Shown piece after piece: positions 12,701 through 23,200 of a DNA stretch of 64,000 nt. Every line of letters begins with the position of its first letter. Position 1 is the stretch's first letter. Below the pieces are notes generated by a model. That model was given only the letters and a program-made list of their open reading frames with translations, had not been told where the DNA came from and did not search any database. The translations under genes were made by a program, and so were the position numbers. The stretch covers positions 4,960,001 through 5,024,000 of the forward strand of contig CAUJLY010000004.1 of assembly GCA_963281155.1 (NCBI GenBank), written 5' to 3'. The stretch comes from Rhabditophanes sp. KR3021. Taxonomy: Eukaryota; Nematoda; Chromadorea; Rhabditida; Alloionematidae.

Positions 12701-13341
12701 TTAGACAGTTGCTTGTTACTTTTTATGGAATCTGGTTAATAAGTCAAGGAATAGACTTATTTTTTGTTTTGGGAAGTAAGGATCTAATTTTCTGTTTTGG
12801 AGAAGTATGGAGTCAGATCATTTTGTTATGGGGAGTAAGAATTCAAATCTTTTGTTTTGAAGAAATGTGGAGTCAGATCTTTTGTTTTGAAAATCAATTC
12901 TTTTCTAACTAGAACTGTGCTTTCCTAAGAAATCGCAAAGCATCTTGGGTTTATTTGCATCGAGAAATACAAGTGGTAAATCACAAATTGTGATCATGGA
13001 AAGTGCGCCATAAAAGAAACTTACTTCCTCAACCCAATAAACGTTTATACAATTGGAGCTATCTTGGCTAAAAACAATTGTTGATACCCGATTTTAATTT
13101 TTGTATTTTTTATTGTTTTTTAGTTGTCTATATTATAATAAACATTTTCAATTTTGTTCCATAAATTACCTAAAATAAAAATAAAGTTAGTTAAGACCAT
13201 TGAGGAGACGTTTTCGAATACCTTGTCATATAAGGGTGATTCTATTGAAAAAGTTTGAATTTGATAACTTGTTTTATGTGTCCTGGTAGGCGATTCTTTC
13301 TCCATCACAAGCTTAGGCGTAATTTTAATAGTTGCATTCAT
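6726..13341 (-). CDS. SK-type small-conductance calcium-activated potassium channel
   Basis: This subunit forms a plasma-membrane potassium channel opened by calcium through constitutively bound calmodulin. Exons are 13341-13222, 11690-11646, 10987-10915, 10001-9838, 9775-9643, 8706-8168, 7979-7859 and 7702-6726. They sum to 2172 nt, or 723 residues. The N-terminal half is low-complexity. S1 and S2 lie in exon six (LALALIGIFFMIL; LLVELVFYHMNEI), and DDW precedes the exon seven segment with CAVCPLPGTG. The last exon holds S4 (EVDIDTLLGIAMIARVYLIA), S5, the pore helix and filter SIGFGD near residues 514-519, S6, and a calmodulin-binding region with AARVIQQTWLI and RSHQRRFLNAI. The filter reads GFG, where SK channels normally have GYG. 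AATAAA overlaps the stop codon. The gene is in the KCNN (nematode kcnl) family. The last three exons are firm. The five N-terminal exons are supported by phase matching only. Confidence 0.85.
8761..8870 (-). other. Candidate alternative terminal exon of the SK channel gene
   Basis: Within the 0.9-kb SK intron, a TTTCCTGCAG acceptor at 8871-8872 is followed by a coding-like stretch (MWILDKEGMVAEYVG, then FICYSIK). The phase fits the upstream exon ending at 9643, and the frame closes at TAA 8761-8763. Neither possible GT donor has the phase needed to join the next SK exon. If used, it would therefore end the protein before S1. This is inference from splice signals only. Confidence 0.25.
9349..9636 (+). 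pseudogene. CENPB/Tc5-type DNA-binding fragment (pogo/Tigger-like remnant)
   Basis: The translated segment contains WIRETARKLAKEQ and then FSERWLSNFKRRYGVN. This matches the second helix-turn-helix of CENPB-type domains, whose hallmark is a Trp-Leu-x-x-Phe-Lys-x-Arg-His/Tyr-Gly core. Such domains occur in pogo/Tigger transposases and in host proteins derived from them. The frame meets TAA at 9574-9576 but stays coding-like beyond it (PLIKVEEIKWNDDGSDFEQ) up to a second stop. That suggests a stop mutation. It lies antisense inside the intron at 9642-8707 of the SK gene. There is no catalytic DDE region nearby, so it is a remnant or an orphan exon behind the TCTGCAG acceptor at 9343-9348. Confidence 0.5.
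11056..11130. repeat. 22-bp tandem repeat, three copies plus a partial
   Basis: Copies at 11056-11077, 11078-11099 and 11100-11121 share the pattern AYACAAYATTTATRCC followed by CTTTA, with a partial fourth copy. The first two differ at one base. It sits in an SK channel intron. Confidence 0.7.
11160..11181. repeat. Perfect 9-bp stem, 4-nt loop hairpin
   Basis: AACGCTATT, loop GTAA, AATAGCGTT. It lies just past the 22-bp repeat in the same SK intron. It may be a remnant of an inverted-repeat element. No run of T follows in either direction that would suggest function. Confidence 0.4.
11860..12198 (+). pseudogene. BTB/BACK-like fragment, antisense in an SK intron
   Basis: A single uninterrupted frame of 112 codons begins ATG at 11860. 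It contains LNDANLFFTDDSINVL, then RMILAGHSKYLLGLFSKN, which follows the BTB pattern of a conserved His, a Leu-Ala pair, Ser-x-Tyr-Leu and Leu-Phe. Further on, LKLMEQSCCFMQVQSELF resembles the end of a BTB domain where the chain passes into BACK. No Kelch or MATH partner is present. A coding-like patch downstream (about 12260-12352, with YKRTCNYALTELHDLYRKV) is in a broken context. It is probably a truncated gene copy, since it is intronless, isolated and nested antisense in the SK intron. A tiny functional gene cannot be excluded. Confidence 0.4.
12760..12897. repeat. Degenerate minisatellite, about 27-33 bp unit
   Basis: About five imperfect copies share TTTTGTTTTGG, then A/GAAGTA or AAATG, then GGAGTCAGATC or a variant. 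The array keeps one frame open by chance over most of its length, giving a hydrophobic repetitive peptide that I do not treat as a gene. It lies in the SK intron upstream of exon two. Confidence 0.55.
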
Positions 13342-14796
13342 TCTTCATATATTTTAATCTTTCCTGTTGTTACAAAAGATTCTATAATTAAAAAATTATT
13401 ATTTAAAAATGTATAACATCCTCATTTTCGATATAATATAATTACGTAATATCCGTTCTATTCAGAAAACAATGAGTAAAAAATTGTTTTTATAAGTTGT
13501 TGCTACTTAAACTGTTATTATTTAATTTGTTCAACATATAATTAAACATTTTCTACACAACTCGTTTAGGCTACCAAAGTACATAAAAACTTATAATTTT
13601 CGTTATTTGTTACGCTTAAAACTTTTACACAACTACAAACAAATAAGTGTTATGGTGCATTTTAACTTTTCATAATTATAACAATTATAAGAGTATACAA
13701 ATGTGGGATGAGGTGTTGAGGATAATAAAACGTAGCCTATGATAGATAAATCATTCGTATACGACCTAACTTGACGAGATGCCAGACTTTTTAAGCATAA
13801 TTTCTTCAAATGTATAGATAAGTAAAATTAATAGATACCAATTGCTTTAGCACAGACATTTATTAGCTTCCATTGATAATAATAATTTAGAAAATGCCCA
13901 TTTCAAATAAATGATCCTCTAAATGTCTGCTAACATATGTTCAATATCGGGATACATTATTTCATAATTAAATTTTGGTAATATGCGAAAATAATTTATG
14001 ACAAATTTAAATTATTGTTTGAGAATATAAAGGTTGATGGTGAAGCTGAACAAAATATTATCTGCCTAATTAAATGTGCAGTTTAATACGAAGTACAGGT
14101 GTTAATATGGAAAGACAAATAAGTAAACTTAATGTTAAAAATTGGAACTTAAAAGGACATACAATATTTAAAAATTTGAGACTTCAAGTTTTACTATGTT
14201 ATTTAGTTATTAATCAAACAGAAGTCAAATTTGTCCGGTAAACATACTCTTATTACACGTGCATGTATGTGTTGTCAGTATAGGATTTAATGTGCACTTT
14301 TCATTACATTCCATTTGTGTAATTAGAAACTGAAAGATTTCTTAAGAAAGCTTTCAAATACATTTAGAACGACTTAGCCCCATGTGAGTACAAGATTATG
14401 AAAAGTGTGATACTGGGCATTTTTAACTTCTCCGATATTTATATGAAGAAATCAAATATCAAATTTAAATAAAAAGGGAATCTCTTGCATGGTTTTCACA
14501 AGAATAGTACAATAATTTATAAGCTTATGAAGTGAAACTTAATCTTTCACAATAATAAAATTAAACCGTCTTTTTTGAATAAAAAGAACTAGAATATATA
14601 CATATTATATTTTATAGAATGTTGAAAATAGGGAAAGGGTTAAAAGTTGTTTCTTTTTAGTTTTAATCTCTAAGGAACATCAATTGTTTGAATAACCTCT
14701 TCTTCTGTTTCAGTAATAGAAATGCTAAAAGAACCAAATCAAGCTTAGTGCAAAAAGTAATTTAATTTAAATACATACGAAAGATTACGTTATAAT

Positions 14797-14937
14797 ATGA
14801 ACAAGAATCAATATCCGAATAGTCTAAAGGTTAGCTACTATAATGATGAACCTAAATTTAGTTTAGCCGTGAACAAAAAAGAAGAAATTATTACCTACAA
14901 AAAAAATAATGAATGTGAAAGAAGTCACACATTATGA
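14797..14937 (+). CDS. Possible small ORF of 46 residues
   Basis: The frame starts ATG at 14797 and encodes a Lys/Asn/Tyr/Glu-rich peptide (NSLKVSYYNDEPKFSLAVN) with more balanced composition than surrounding random frames. There is no signal peptide, domain or homologue I recognise. It may be a remnant exon or chance. An AAG|GTTAGC donor-like site lies inside it. Confidence 0.15.
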   Translation: MNKNQYPNSLKVSYYNDEPKFSLAVNKKEEIITYKKNNECERSHTL

Positions 14938-16010
14938 GAATAAAGAATTATAAAGGAATAAAGTAGTAATATTACATTATTAACGATACTATTTTAGGAA
15001 AGTAAGACAAAGCTTGTTTAAATTTTTAATATCCTCTAAAGCCAATACCAATTAAAATTAAAAATTTTAATAAACTATTGGCACTGTCTTCTTTGTAACA
15101 ATATACACATAAATATATGTAATATATTGGGCTGTCATAACTAAAACTATATAAGATAAAAGTATAGCACTTTAGGTTTGGCAGCGCGGTGAAATTGTTA
15201 TTATCAAAATTTATAAAACACAATATAGTATCAATATATTTGAACGTTAAAAGATAAGATAAAAATAAATGTAAATAAAAAACAAATTCTGTGGCAAAGA
15301 TTTTTATAATATATTAATCACAACACCATATCTTCAAAACTTTACAATCCTTGGTTTTAAAATACTTTTATAAAACGTCGTTATTATATAGAAGTTGTTG
15401 TGCCATTTTGATAGGAAGTCAAAAACATGTGCTTTAAATGAATATGGATATGTTTATTAGCAAATAATTAATGTACAATTACGTAATCTCCTATAATGTA
15501 TTTTTAATCAAAAATTATTGTCTTTCATGTAGTTTGGGCTAAATAATTAAAAACAGCATACAAAATGTTATCTAATAAATACCAAAATGCCATTGATTTT
15601 AATGTACGCCATTTAATTAATAAAACGACTTTGCACATATAAAATCTTTAAAAATTATATATTTTATACAAAAAATGGTTTGAATTTGAAAATATCAAAA
15701 CACAACGTTAAAAACTGGAGTTTAATGAACTTTATTAAATATTTATAACTTAGAATATTTTAAATGCATTGTCAATTAACCGTATGCTAGGATATACTTT
15801 TGGCCTCATGTGATAGGCTATACATTTAACGCTTTTGTTTCTTTCTAATCATTTTTTATAGGACTATTTTTAGTCAAAAGTTATTTACATGCATGAGAGT
15901 TGTTATTTTTTTGAATAAAAGCGACTGACAAATCAAACGCAGACATATATTTATAGGAATAAAAAATCAAATTTTTAGGCATCGTAGCGAAAATTGTCTC
16001 AACTAAAATA

Positions 16011-16026
16011 TACCCTTCGAAGGGTA
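16011..16026. repeat. Perfect 16-bp palindrome
   Basis: TACCCTTCGAAGGGTA is exactly self-complementary. It stands alone in gene-poor DNA. A binding site for a dimeric factor is possible, but nothing nearby supports it. Confidence 0.4.
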
Positions 16027-17836
16027 ATTATGATAGCAATACTCTTAATAGTGAAGCTTACTCTGGGACTAAAATTAGGATGATTTATATCTTTCGTTTA
16101 AAATAAGATTTATTCTCATTAATAACTATTTATTATTTTCACATCCAACAATTAAACAACAAAAAATATGAATGATACTTTTAAGGCTTTAATAATATTT
16201 TTAAGAAAACTGCAAAGCATCAGTTAATGAATTATTATTATTAGAGTCTATTATCTGCCACTAAAGATGTAAACTAACTTTCTAAAAAATACTCTTGGGA
16301 AATTTAGAAGGTACAAAGAATAGAATAAAATATTGGCTGAAGTTTAAAATAAGATTATGTTTTTGGAAAGAACAACTTTTCAAATGAACTTTACAAAAGA
16401 TTTTTGGAATAGGAGTTTGACACAGTGAAGTTTAAAAACTTGAATATAGAAGTTGCATATTATTTTTAGTACTATAATATGTTTAATAATGGCATTTCAA
16501 TAATAATGGTATTATGTCACAATTGCTTTTAATATTAAAATATCTTTTAAAATATTATTTGTATCTATAGCCGTGACGATGAAAGGAAATCTTTTTATAA
16601 TATACCAATTATATCAGTGCAAGGCCATTTTCACGATATTTGACAATAGAAAATCGTTTTCAAAACCCTTAAATAGAAGTTTCAACACTTACAAATTAAA
16701 TGACGGTGGTATATTTTTTTAAATTATTTTTAAACCTTGCCAAGATTGATTATAGACTAAATTGATAGTTATTTTTAATGCATACATTTATTTGATGTCA
16801 CAATAATAATCGCAAGAACGTCATAATAAAGAAAACGCTAAGAAGCTCGACGTTACATTTATAAAATATATAAATACATAGCTAAGAAGGTTAATTGTTT
16901 TATTAGCCTTCTTTATATTACTAAGCTTTCGTCACAATATGTTTTTATTGAAATGATTACCTTATCATATTTCCTTTGAGAAACAAATTTGGAACTTGCG
17001 AAGATATATTATATATCATGATTTTTGTGTTCCCGCGATTTTCATTTAAAAAACAAACATTTTCAGTAAATAGATGGCAAAATTTGAAATGTAGCAAATT
17101 CATTTTTGCGAGCCTTTCAAATGACTATTTACTTTAATATTTTTATTCAAAAATAGACAATTTGTCAATTGTAGAATATACAAAAAATTATTTCCAATTA
17201 CACCAATAAATTATTAAAAGACATTTTTTATGCCACTATATAAAGGAAAATAGTTAAAATTCAATTTTGTAGTTTTTTAATGTTTACCAACTAACACAAT
17301 CAAAAATTTCTTTAAATGTTCTGGATGAATTGTGACTATGGCACAAAACAAATAAGTTGTATATTTTGCATGTTGAGTAATTCATTTTTTTTCATTATCC
17401 CAACATCTTTCAAATTACTTTTTTTTCATTTTACATTTGATGTATTAGCAAGAATAAAATTAAAAATTAATAGTTTAGCCTTTTAACAATGAATAATCAC
17501 CGTGTAGTCTTTAATTTAGCCTATTGAAGGACGACAACTTAAAGTTCCGGTCATTTTAAGATTTGAGCGAAATTTGTAATTTTTTCATCTCTAATTTATT
17601 GTCAGTATTCTTAAACAGCCAACTCTTTTTCATTGAACAATAAATTTTACAAGTATATTTTATCACATCAAATATGTAATCCTTTTATTCAAATTTGTTT
17701 TTGCTAAGCCATTTTTTAAATTCATCCCAGAAATGCCTTTATTTTGCCATTACTTTAGTTTTAGTTTATTTTAATTCGTTTTCCACCCTGATATTAATTA
17801 ATTTATGGTTAATTGATTCTATTAATGTTGCCTCAG

Positions 17837-17971
17837 ATGAACTTTAGTAATTACCAGATAGAAAAGATCAAGGAAATTAAACAACTTTTAAATAAGTTGC
17901 CGCCCTAAATCCCTGACTTCGCTTCAACAACTGATATGACGACTAGTGACTTAGTTGCGGTTTATTTATAA
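17837..17971 (+). pseudogene. Coding-like island with an in-frame stop
   Basis: After a GTTGCCTCAG acceptor-like site, an ATG frame reads NFSNYQIEKIKEIKQLLNKL, meets TAA, and continues coding-like (DFASTTDMTTSDLVAVYL) to a second stop. It looks like an eroded exon. I recognise no family. Confidence 0.2.
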
Positions 17972-18292
17972 TGTTTTAAAGTATATATTTTAAATAACAA
18001 ACTGTGCCACAGTTAATGTTGTTTAGTTAAGGAAATGTGTTAGTTTATATTAGCGACCAGTGTTAATGTTCTAAATATAACGTTAATATGTTATTTATTT
18101 TTGATATCATTAATTTAAACTTTTTTATCTTATTACAACTCAAAATTTCAGATAGGATGAAAAGCTTTTCATATAAAATATATACACATCGTAAATATTT
18201 ACACTAATGAATATAACATATTTTATGCGTCACTTATCTTAACGTTCATTTCTTATTTATACTAAATGTAGATTTAATTGTGCTGCTTTAGG

Positions 18293-19432
18293 ATGCCATT
18301 TTGGGTCAAACTATTTATAAAATTCACACTTGCATATTTCATTTTATTTCAAACCTTTGCCTATTGCTATGAAAAACCAATTATGACGGAGTATCTCGAT
18401 AGAGGTAAGTAAATGAGTATAAAGATTACATGCACATATGAAGGCATTAGCAATTATTTGGCAAATTATAAATTTCAATTAAAAATTAATTTTGTTCGGT
18501 CATTATTAACTATAAGAAACTGCTTTTATTTGCGTCTACACAGATATCGTCATATATATTTGCTTTAACCACAATTTATGCATACTTTTGCCTTGATTTA
18601 AGGAGAAAGAAACTATAAAGTAATAATCATTCAAAAAACTAATTAAATATTTAAGTTTATGATGAATAGCTGACAGCTATATTTAAATTTCCATTGTTTT
18701 GCTAGTAAAACAGTGTAGTATGTGGGTACATTTTCACATAACAATAAAGATATGTTAGAGATATACATTTAAGAAATTAGAATACTGATTCAATGATAGT
18801 GCCATTTTGATAAAATGAAAATATACTAAATTGTTTTGTCGCTTCTAACTTGAGAATAATAAATTTAACTGTAAATACTGTTGTCTGAGGGGTCTTTAAT
18901 GTATTTTCATATTAAATTGAATTGTTTGGCAAATAGAAGAGTGTTACTTAAGTATCTTATCAGTGTAGAATGAGTTATATTGTTAAGTATTATTTATTCG
19001 CAAATAAAAAAGATGACTTCCTAAATGAATTTATGTATAATTTAAGATGCGGAGACTTTTCATGTTGATTGGGTTCCAATAGTTGACAGGAAAAAAAATG
19101 TTGCGGCAATTGTGAACAAGATTGTAAATGGACAAAATAATTCAGATACTTCTTCTAAGGAAAAGATTAATCGGATTGGACATATGTTGAATGTAAGTAT
19201 TTTAATAACATTTTAATGCAATAAAATTGTTCAGATATCATATGACATTGAAGCTAAAGACGTTCAAGATGGGAAACTCTATTTTTCCCAAATACAATCT
19301 AAAAAAGAAAGTGATTATATTTCAGAGGATAGAAGCAGATTAAGCAGTGGGGGTGCCCGTAATTTAAATATTTATCTTTTCTCGATATTGGGATCAATTC
19401 TATCAATTATTTATTCGCATTTGATGTTTTAA
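18293..19432 (+). CDS. Small secreted, probably GPI-anchored protein (unknown)
   Basis: I do not recognise this protein of about 151 residues. Three exons with matching phases are 18293-18404, 19047-19192 and 19235-19432. The N-terminus is a classic signal peptide (MPFWVKLFIKFTLAYFILFQ). The middle is soluble (TFHVDWVPIVDRKKNVAAIV, then a short Ser/Lys-rich part). The C-terminus has small residues SSGGARN followed by a hydrophobic tail (YLFSILGSILSIIYSHLMF) that ends the protein, the pattern of a GPI-attachment signal. Cysteines are nearly absent from the mature part, so it is not a Ly6 or similar disulphide fold. It was found from splice signals, because each exon is short. A single-pass C-tail membrane anchor is the alternative to GPI. 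Confidence 0.55.
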
Positions 19433-20205
19433 GAAAATTATTTTTGCAACAATTTCATCATACTAAATGTTTTAATCATCAAAACTGCCCGAATTTTGTA
19501 AAATATATACATAAGTTTTTGTGGTCATTTTAAATCAAAAATAAATGATTATTTATAATAAGCTTACACTATTGAATCATACTAATGCAATTCTTATAAT
19601 TACTTTCATAAAATATTATTTTTTGATCTTAATAATTACGAAATTTATTTGGTATATCAAAGTATCAAGTTGCATCATTACAATAAAATTTCTCATCAAG
19701 TTGTCTTTTTTTAAAGCAACGAAACGGCCATACAAAAGGTTTAAAATTAGTAGATTATAAGACAATATTTTGTGTAAACGTTAATATTAAGTCGAAAATT
19801 AATCATTTAATTGTATCTCCAATAAATAATATTTGCATTGAATCTTTATTTAATAGTCTGCATCGTATCATCCGCATTGTTTTACATGTGAAAACAGTAA
19901 ATGTTTAGAATGTAAATATGACAGGTTTTCAAATGGAAAAATAAATGAATACCTTTATTTATAATGCAAAGTATTTGATCTGTGAACTTATGATTTAAAT
20001 TATTTGAAAATAATTAAATGAAGGATACAAAGGATATTTTTGCAAAGTGAAAATATTTAATTAAGTATCAAGCATAAAACACATATATTGTTAATTTTTG
20101 TACAATGTTTGTAAAGTGAATATTTAAAAATATTTTATAATAAAAGTAGATTGCACTGCTTCCAAATATTACCCGTATCTTTGATAATAGTTTTGATATG
20201 CAAGT

Positions 20206-23200
20206 TTAACGGTTTACAAGTTGCATAACTTGGCGTAGGGAATTGTCACAATCAGGAATCAGATTTGTTTCAAGTTCCTTTAAGTTTGAAAGAGATGAAG
20301 CTGCAGTATATTGTCGTAGTTGGCGATTTAGAGCATCAACGTGTTCCAATAACTCCTTATATTTGAATTTGGAATAAGGCGAAATATTTTCAGCATAAAT
20401 AGTGCACTTCTCGTGGAATTTAATTAAAAGCTCATTCAAGGTGATTAATAATGTATTTTGGTATTTTTCGGAATCTCCATCATTAAATAATTTTCTGGAA
20501 GCAGCTATCTGTGAAGGCTTAACTTGCATCATGTGGCCACTTCTAAAGGATGTAATACAATCTGAAGAATAAAAGTGCAGAAGATTAGAATAGGACAACG
20601 ATGCGTTAAAATATAAAAGTGTGAGGATAAATTACACGCAAAGTGAATACTTACCTTCTATTTCCGTGTGAAGGTTCGTTAAATGTTCTTTTGAAACTGA
20701 AGACATTTTATCTGCCAAATTAATCGTATTTTGGGGTTTGTCCATGTAACTATATCTTTTCTTACTTTTCATTAACGGCGTACTTGTTAATTCATCCTGA
20801 TGAAAATTTGGAGACGGACCATTGCTTAGAGTTAGTGCTTTATTATTATCATCATAATTCTTGAGAACGATTTCTCTCATACTCTGAGTTCTCGCCATTC
20901 CATTCATCAGTCCTAATTCATCGGCACTCAATTTTTCAGCTTTAGTTTCAGCCTCTTTCTCTCGAACGAGGTTCAGTTCGGCTTCGCCTATTATTATGCG
21001 CTTTGATTTAGGAACTAAAAAGTAATATTATTAGTGCATTAAAGGTATGATTATTTGTAAACGCCAATTATATTTATATTTAATTGGAATAAATCAAAAC
21101 ATTAATCTAATTAACGGGCTTTTCCTAATTTAAATGATTTAAACAGGTCAGAGAACTTACCATTGTTAATTACTTCCAAATTATTTCCACTTTCTTGAGC
21201 ATTTTGTTTAACTTTTTTGTCGGCCCTTGAAAAGAGGCCAAACAAAGATTGAGGCTTGGTTGTGGGTTTGTTCGCAGTCGCAAAGTGTTTAGGGGATTGA
21301 TTTACAACATTTGCGCTACCTCCCAACGAAATGCGCTTTGGTGGACGTTTTGGCACATTGATCGAGTAAGATTCGTAATTTTTCAATGCATTTTCTTCAG
21401 ATGATAGTGATCGACTACTCGATGTTGTAGACGATGAACGAAAGTGAAGGTTATTGGCTTCTCCTGGTTGAATACTAAATGGACGATGATGTTGGGAAGG
21501 AGCAATTTTGTGTGCTGCTAGATTTCTTATTTTGGCAGCATCTGTTCTATCTGTCCGAGGTGGAGGTTCAGGATAGGAAGTGCCAACAGGTGAAACGGAT
21601 ATTGTTGGCTTAGCATGTTTATTCTCGACATGTCTCAAGTTTTCTAATTTTAGCAGTCAATTCATTTTCTCCATCATCAATGCACACATTCTCAAGTGTT
21701 ACGGTTTTAGGAGGTGGTTTGGGAGCTTTGCTTTTAACTAGCCCTTCATCTATATTATCTAACTTACGAGGTCTGTAAGCAGGTTTTTGATGGATACTTT
21801 GAGGTGATATGTTTGGTGAGGAACTATTGTCATTTTCTCTTTTATTTGAAATGGAATCCATTGTGGTTGTTTTTTTAAGTCGACTTTTCAATTGCAAAAG
21901 TAATTCACTTTGGTGGTTTGCGGAAGATGGTATAGTATCTAATGAATCTTGGGAGCCATTTTTTGCAATGTCAGACTTGGTTCCATATCCAGTAGTTGTA
22001 GATTCTGTATCGTCACCTCCAACAGTCGTTTCTAGTGAATCTAAAAAAGCCTCGATTCTTTGCTTTTTTGGAAGAGTATCGAAATCTGGGGCAGGTTTTC
22101 TCGATTTTTGCTGGAGTTCATACATCAAAACACTAGGATTGGTAGGACTGTCATCAGAGCTGGAAGTTTGTAAGAAAGCTTTTAGTGCGTTTTTCTTAGC
22201 GGCTGGCGCTGGAGGAACAGGTAGTTGATGACTTAGGTGAATCGGCGTTCCAGATTGTGTCGAACTACGTCTTGTGGATGGTGATGCTGGAATATTGCGA
22301 AAAGTAGAAATATCTCGACTTTCGGTATTCATTGAATGTCGAATCTTATTATTACCGTTAAATGAGCTAACACCATCACACATAGGACTGCTGTCTCTTC
22401 GACGTGTATCATTAATGTGACAACTTCTTTCTAGTTCTGAAGGCAGTGTGTTTTGTTGCAAAACAGAGTTCAACAATTGATAGATTTCGCTAAAACTGGG
22501 TCTGAAATGCAAATAAATTAGTTTTAGTATTCTAACAATATTAAATTTGCACTTCAAAAGAGTGAAAACTTAAATTTGACCACCCAAATAGTTATGAATT
22601 TAAACACATTAATATTTAGGAGTTGAACTTAAGCACGCTATTATTTAGGAGTTACATTTAAACATTCCGGTGTTTTAGAGTTAAATTCAAACGTAAGAAA
22701 GAATTCAGATATTTATTTACCTTTCTGGATCATTCCATTCCCAACAACGCAACATCAATTGGTACAATCCGTATGGACAATGTTCAGGTTCATCCATACG
22801 ATAACCACGTTCCAGTAGGTTATATACATTACTTAATTCAACTCCTGGGTAAGGCGCTGCTCCGTATGTTACTATTTCCATTAAAAGGCAACCATAACTC
22901 CTGAAATTAGAAACAATAATTTTAACAATGATTTGCACAATCTTGGTAATTAAATAATTTTTGGAAAAGGTCCACAATTTAGCGATATTTTTACAATTAT
23001 AATCAACACAGTAAACACTCAAAATTACTGATTTATTGTTAATTATGCCGTTATGCTTAAATGTTTTACAGTTAACCAATGCATTCTTCTCATCATGCTT
23101 TTTTAACATATTTTAATCCACTTACCAAACATCCGATTTCTTTGTAAATGTATTGTATGCTAATGCGCTTGGGGCTGTCCATTTGATAGGAAAACGAGCA

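Larger units (their letters stand above)
13342..18292. other. Gene-poor A+T-rich stretch
   Basis: Nearly 5 kb without a convincing gene on either strand. Weak coding-like islands are listed separately (14797-14937 and 17837-17971). On the minus strand near 14724-14676, a GGTTCTTTTAG acceptor precedes a short frame ending EEEVIQTIDVP, which could be an orphan terminal exon. A perfect 16-bp palindrome lies at 16011. The rest is homopolymer-rich spacer. Confidence 0.5.

Noticed and set aside
12709..12912. 67-residue aromatic-rich ORF
   Set aside because: It is the translation of a degenerate minisatellite; no start context or splice support.
15026..15223. 65-residue minus-strand ORF
   Set aside because: Hydrophobic A+T-driven composition, no splice sites, no neighbours.
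21809..22228. 139-residue plus-strand ORF inside abl exon four
   Set aside because: Antisense shadow of a Ser/Pro-rich coding exon, which commonly leaves the opposite strand open.
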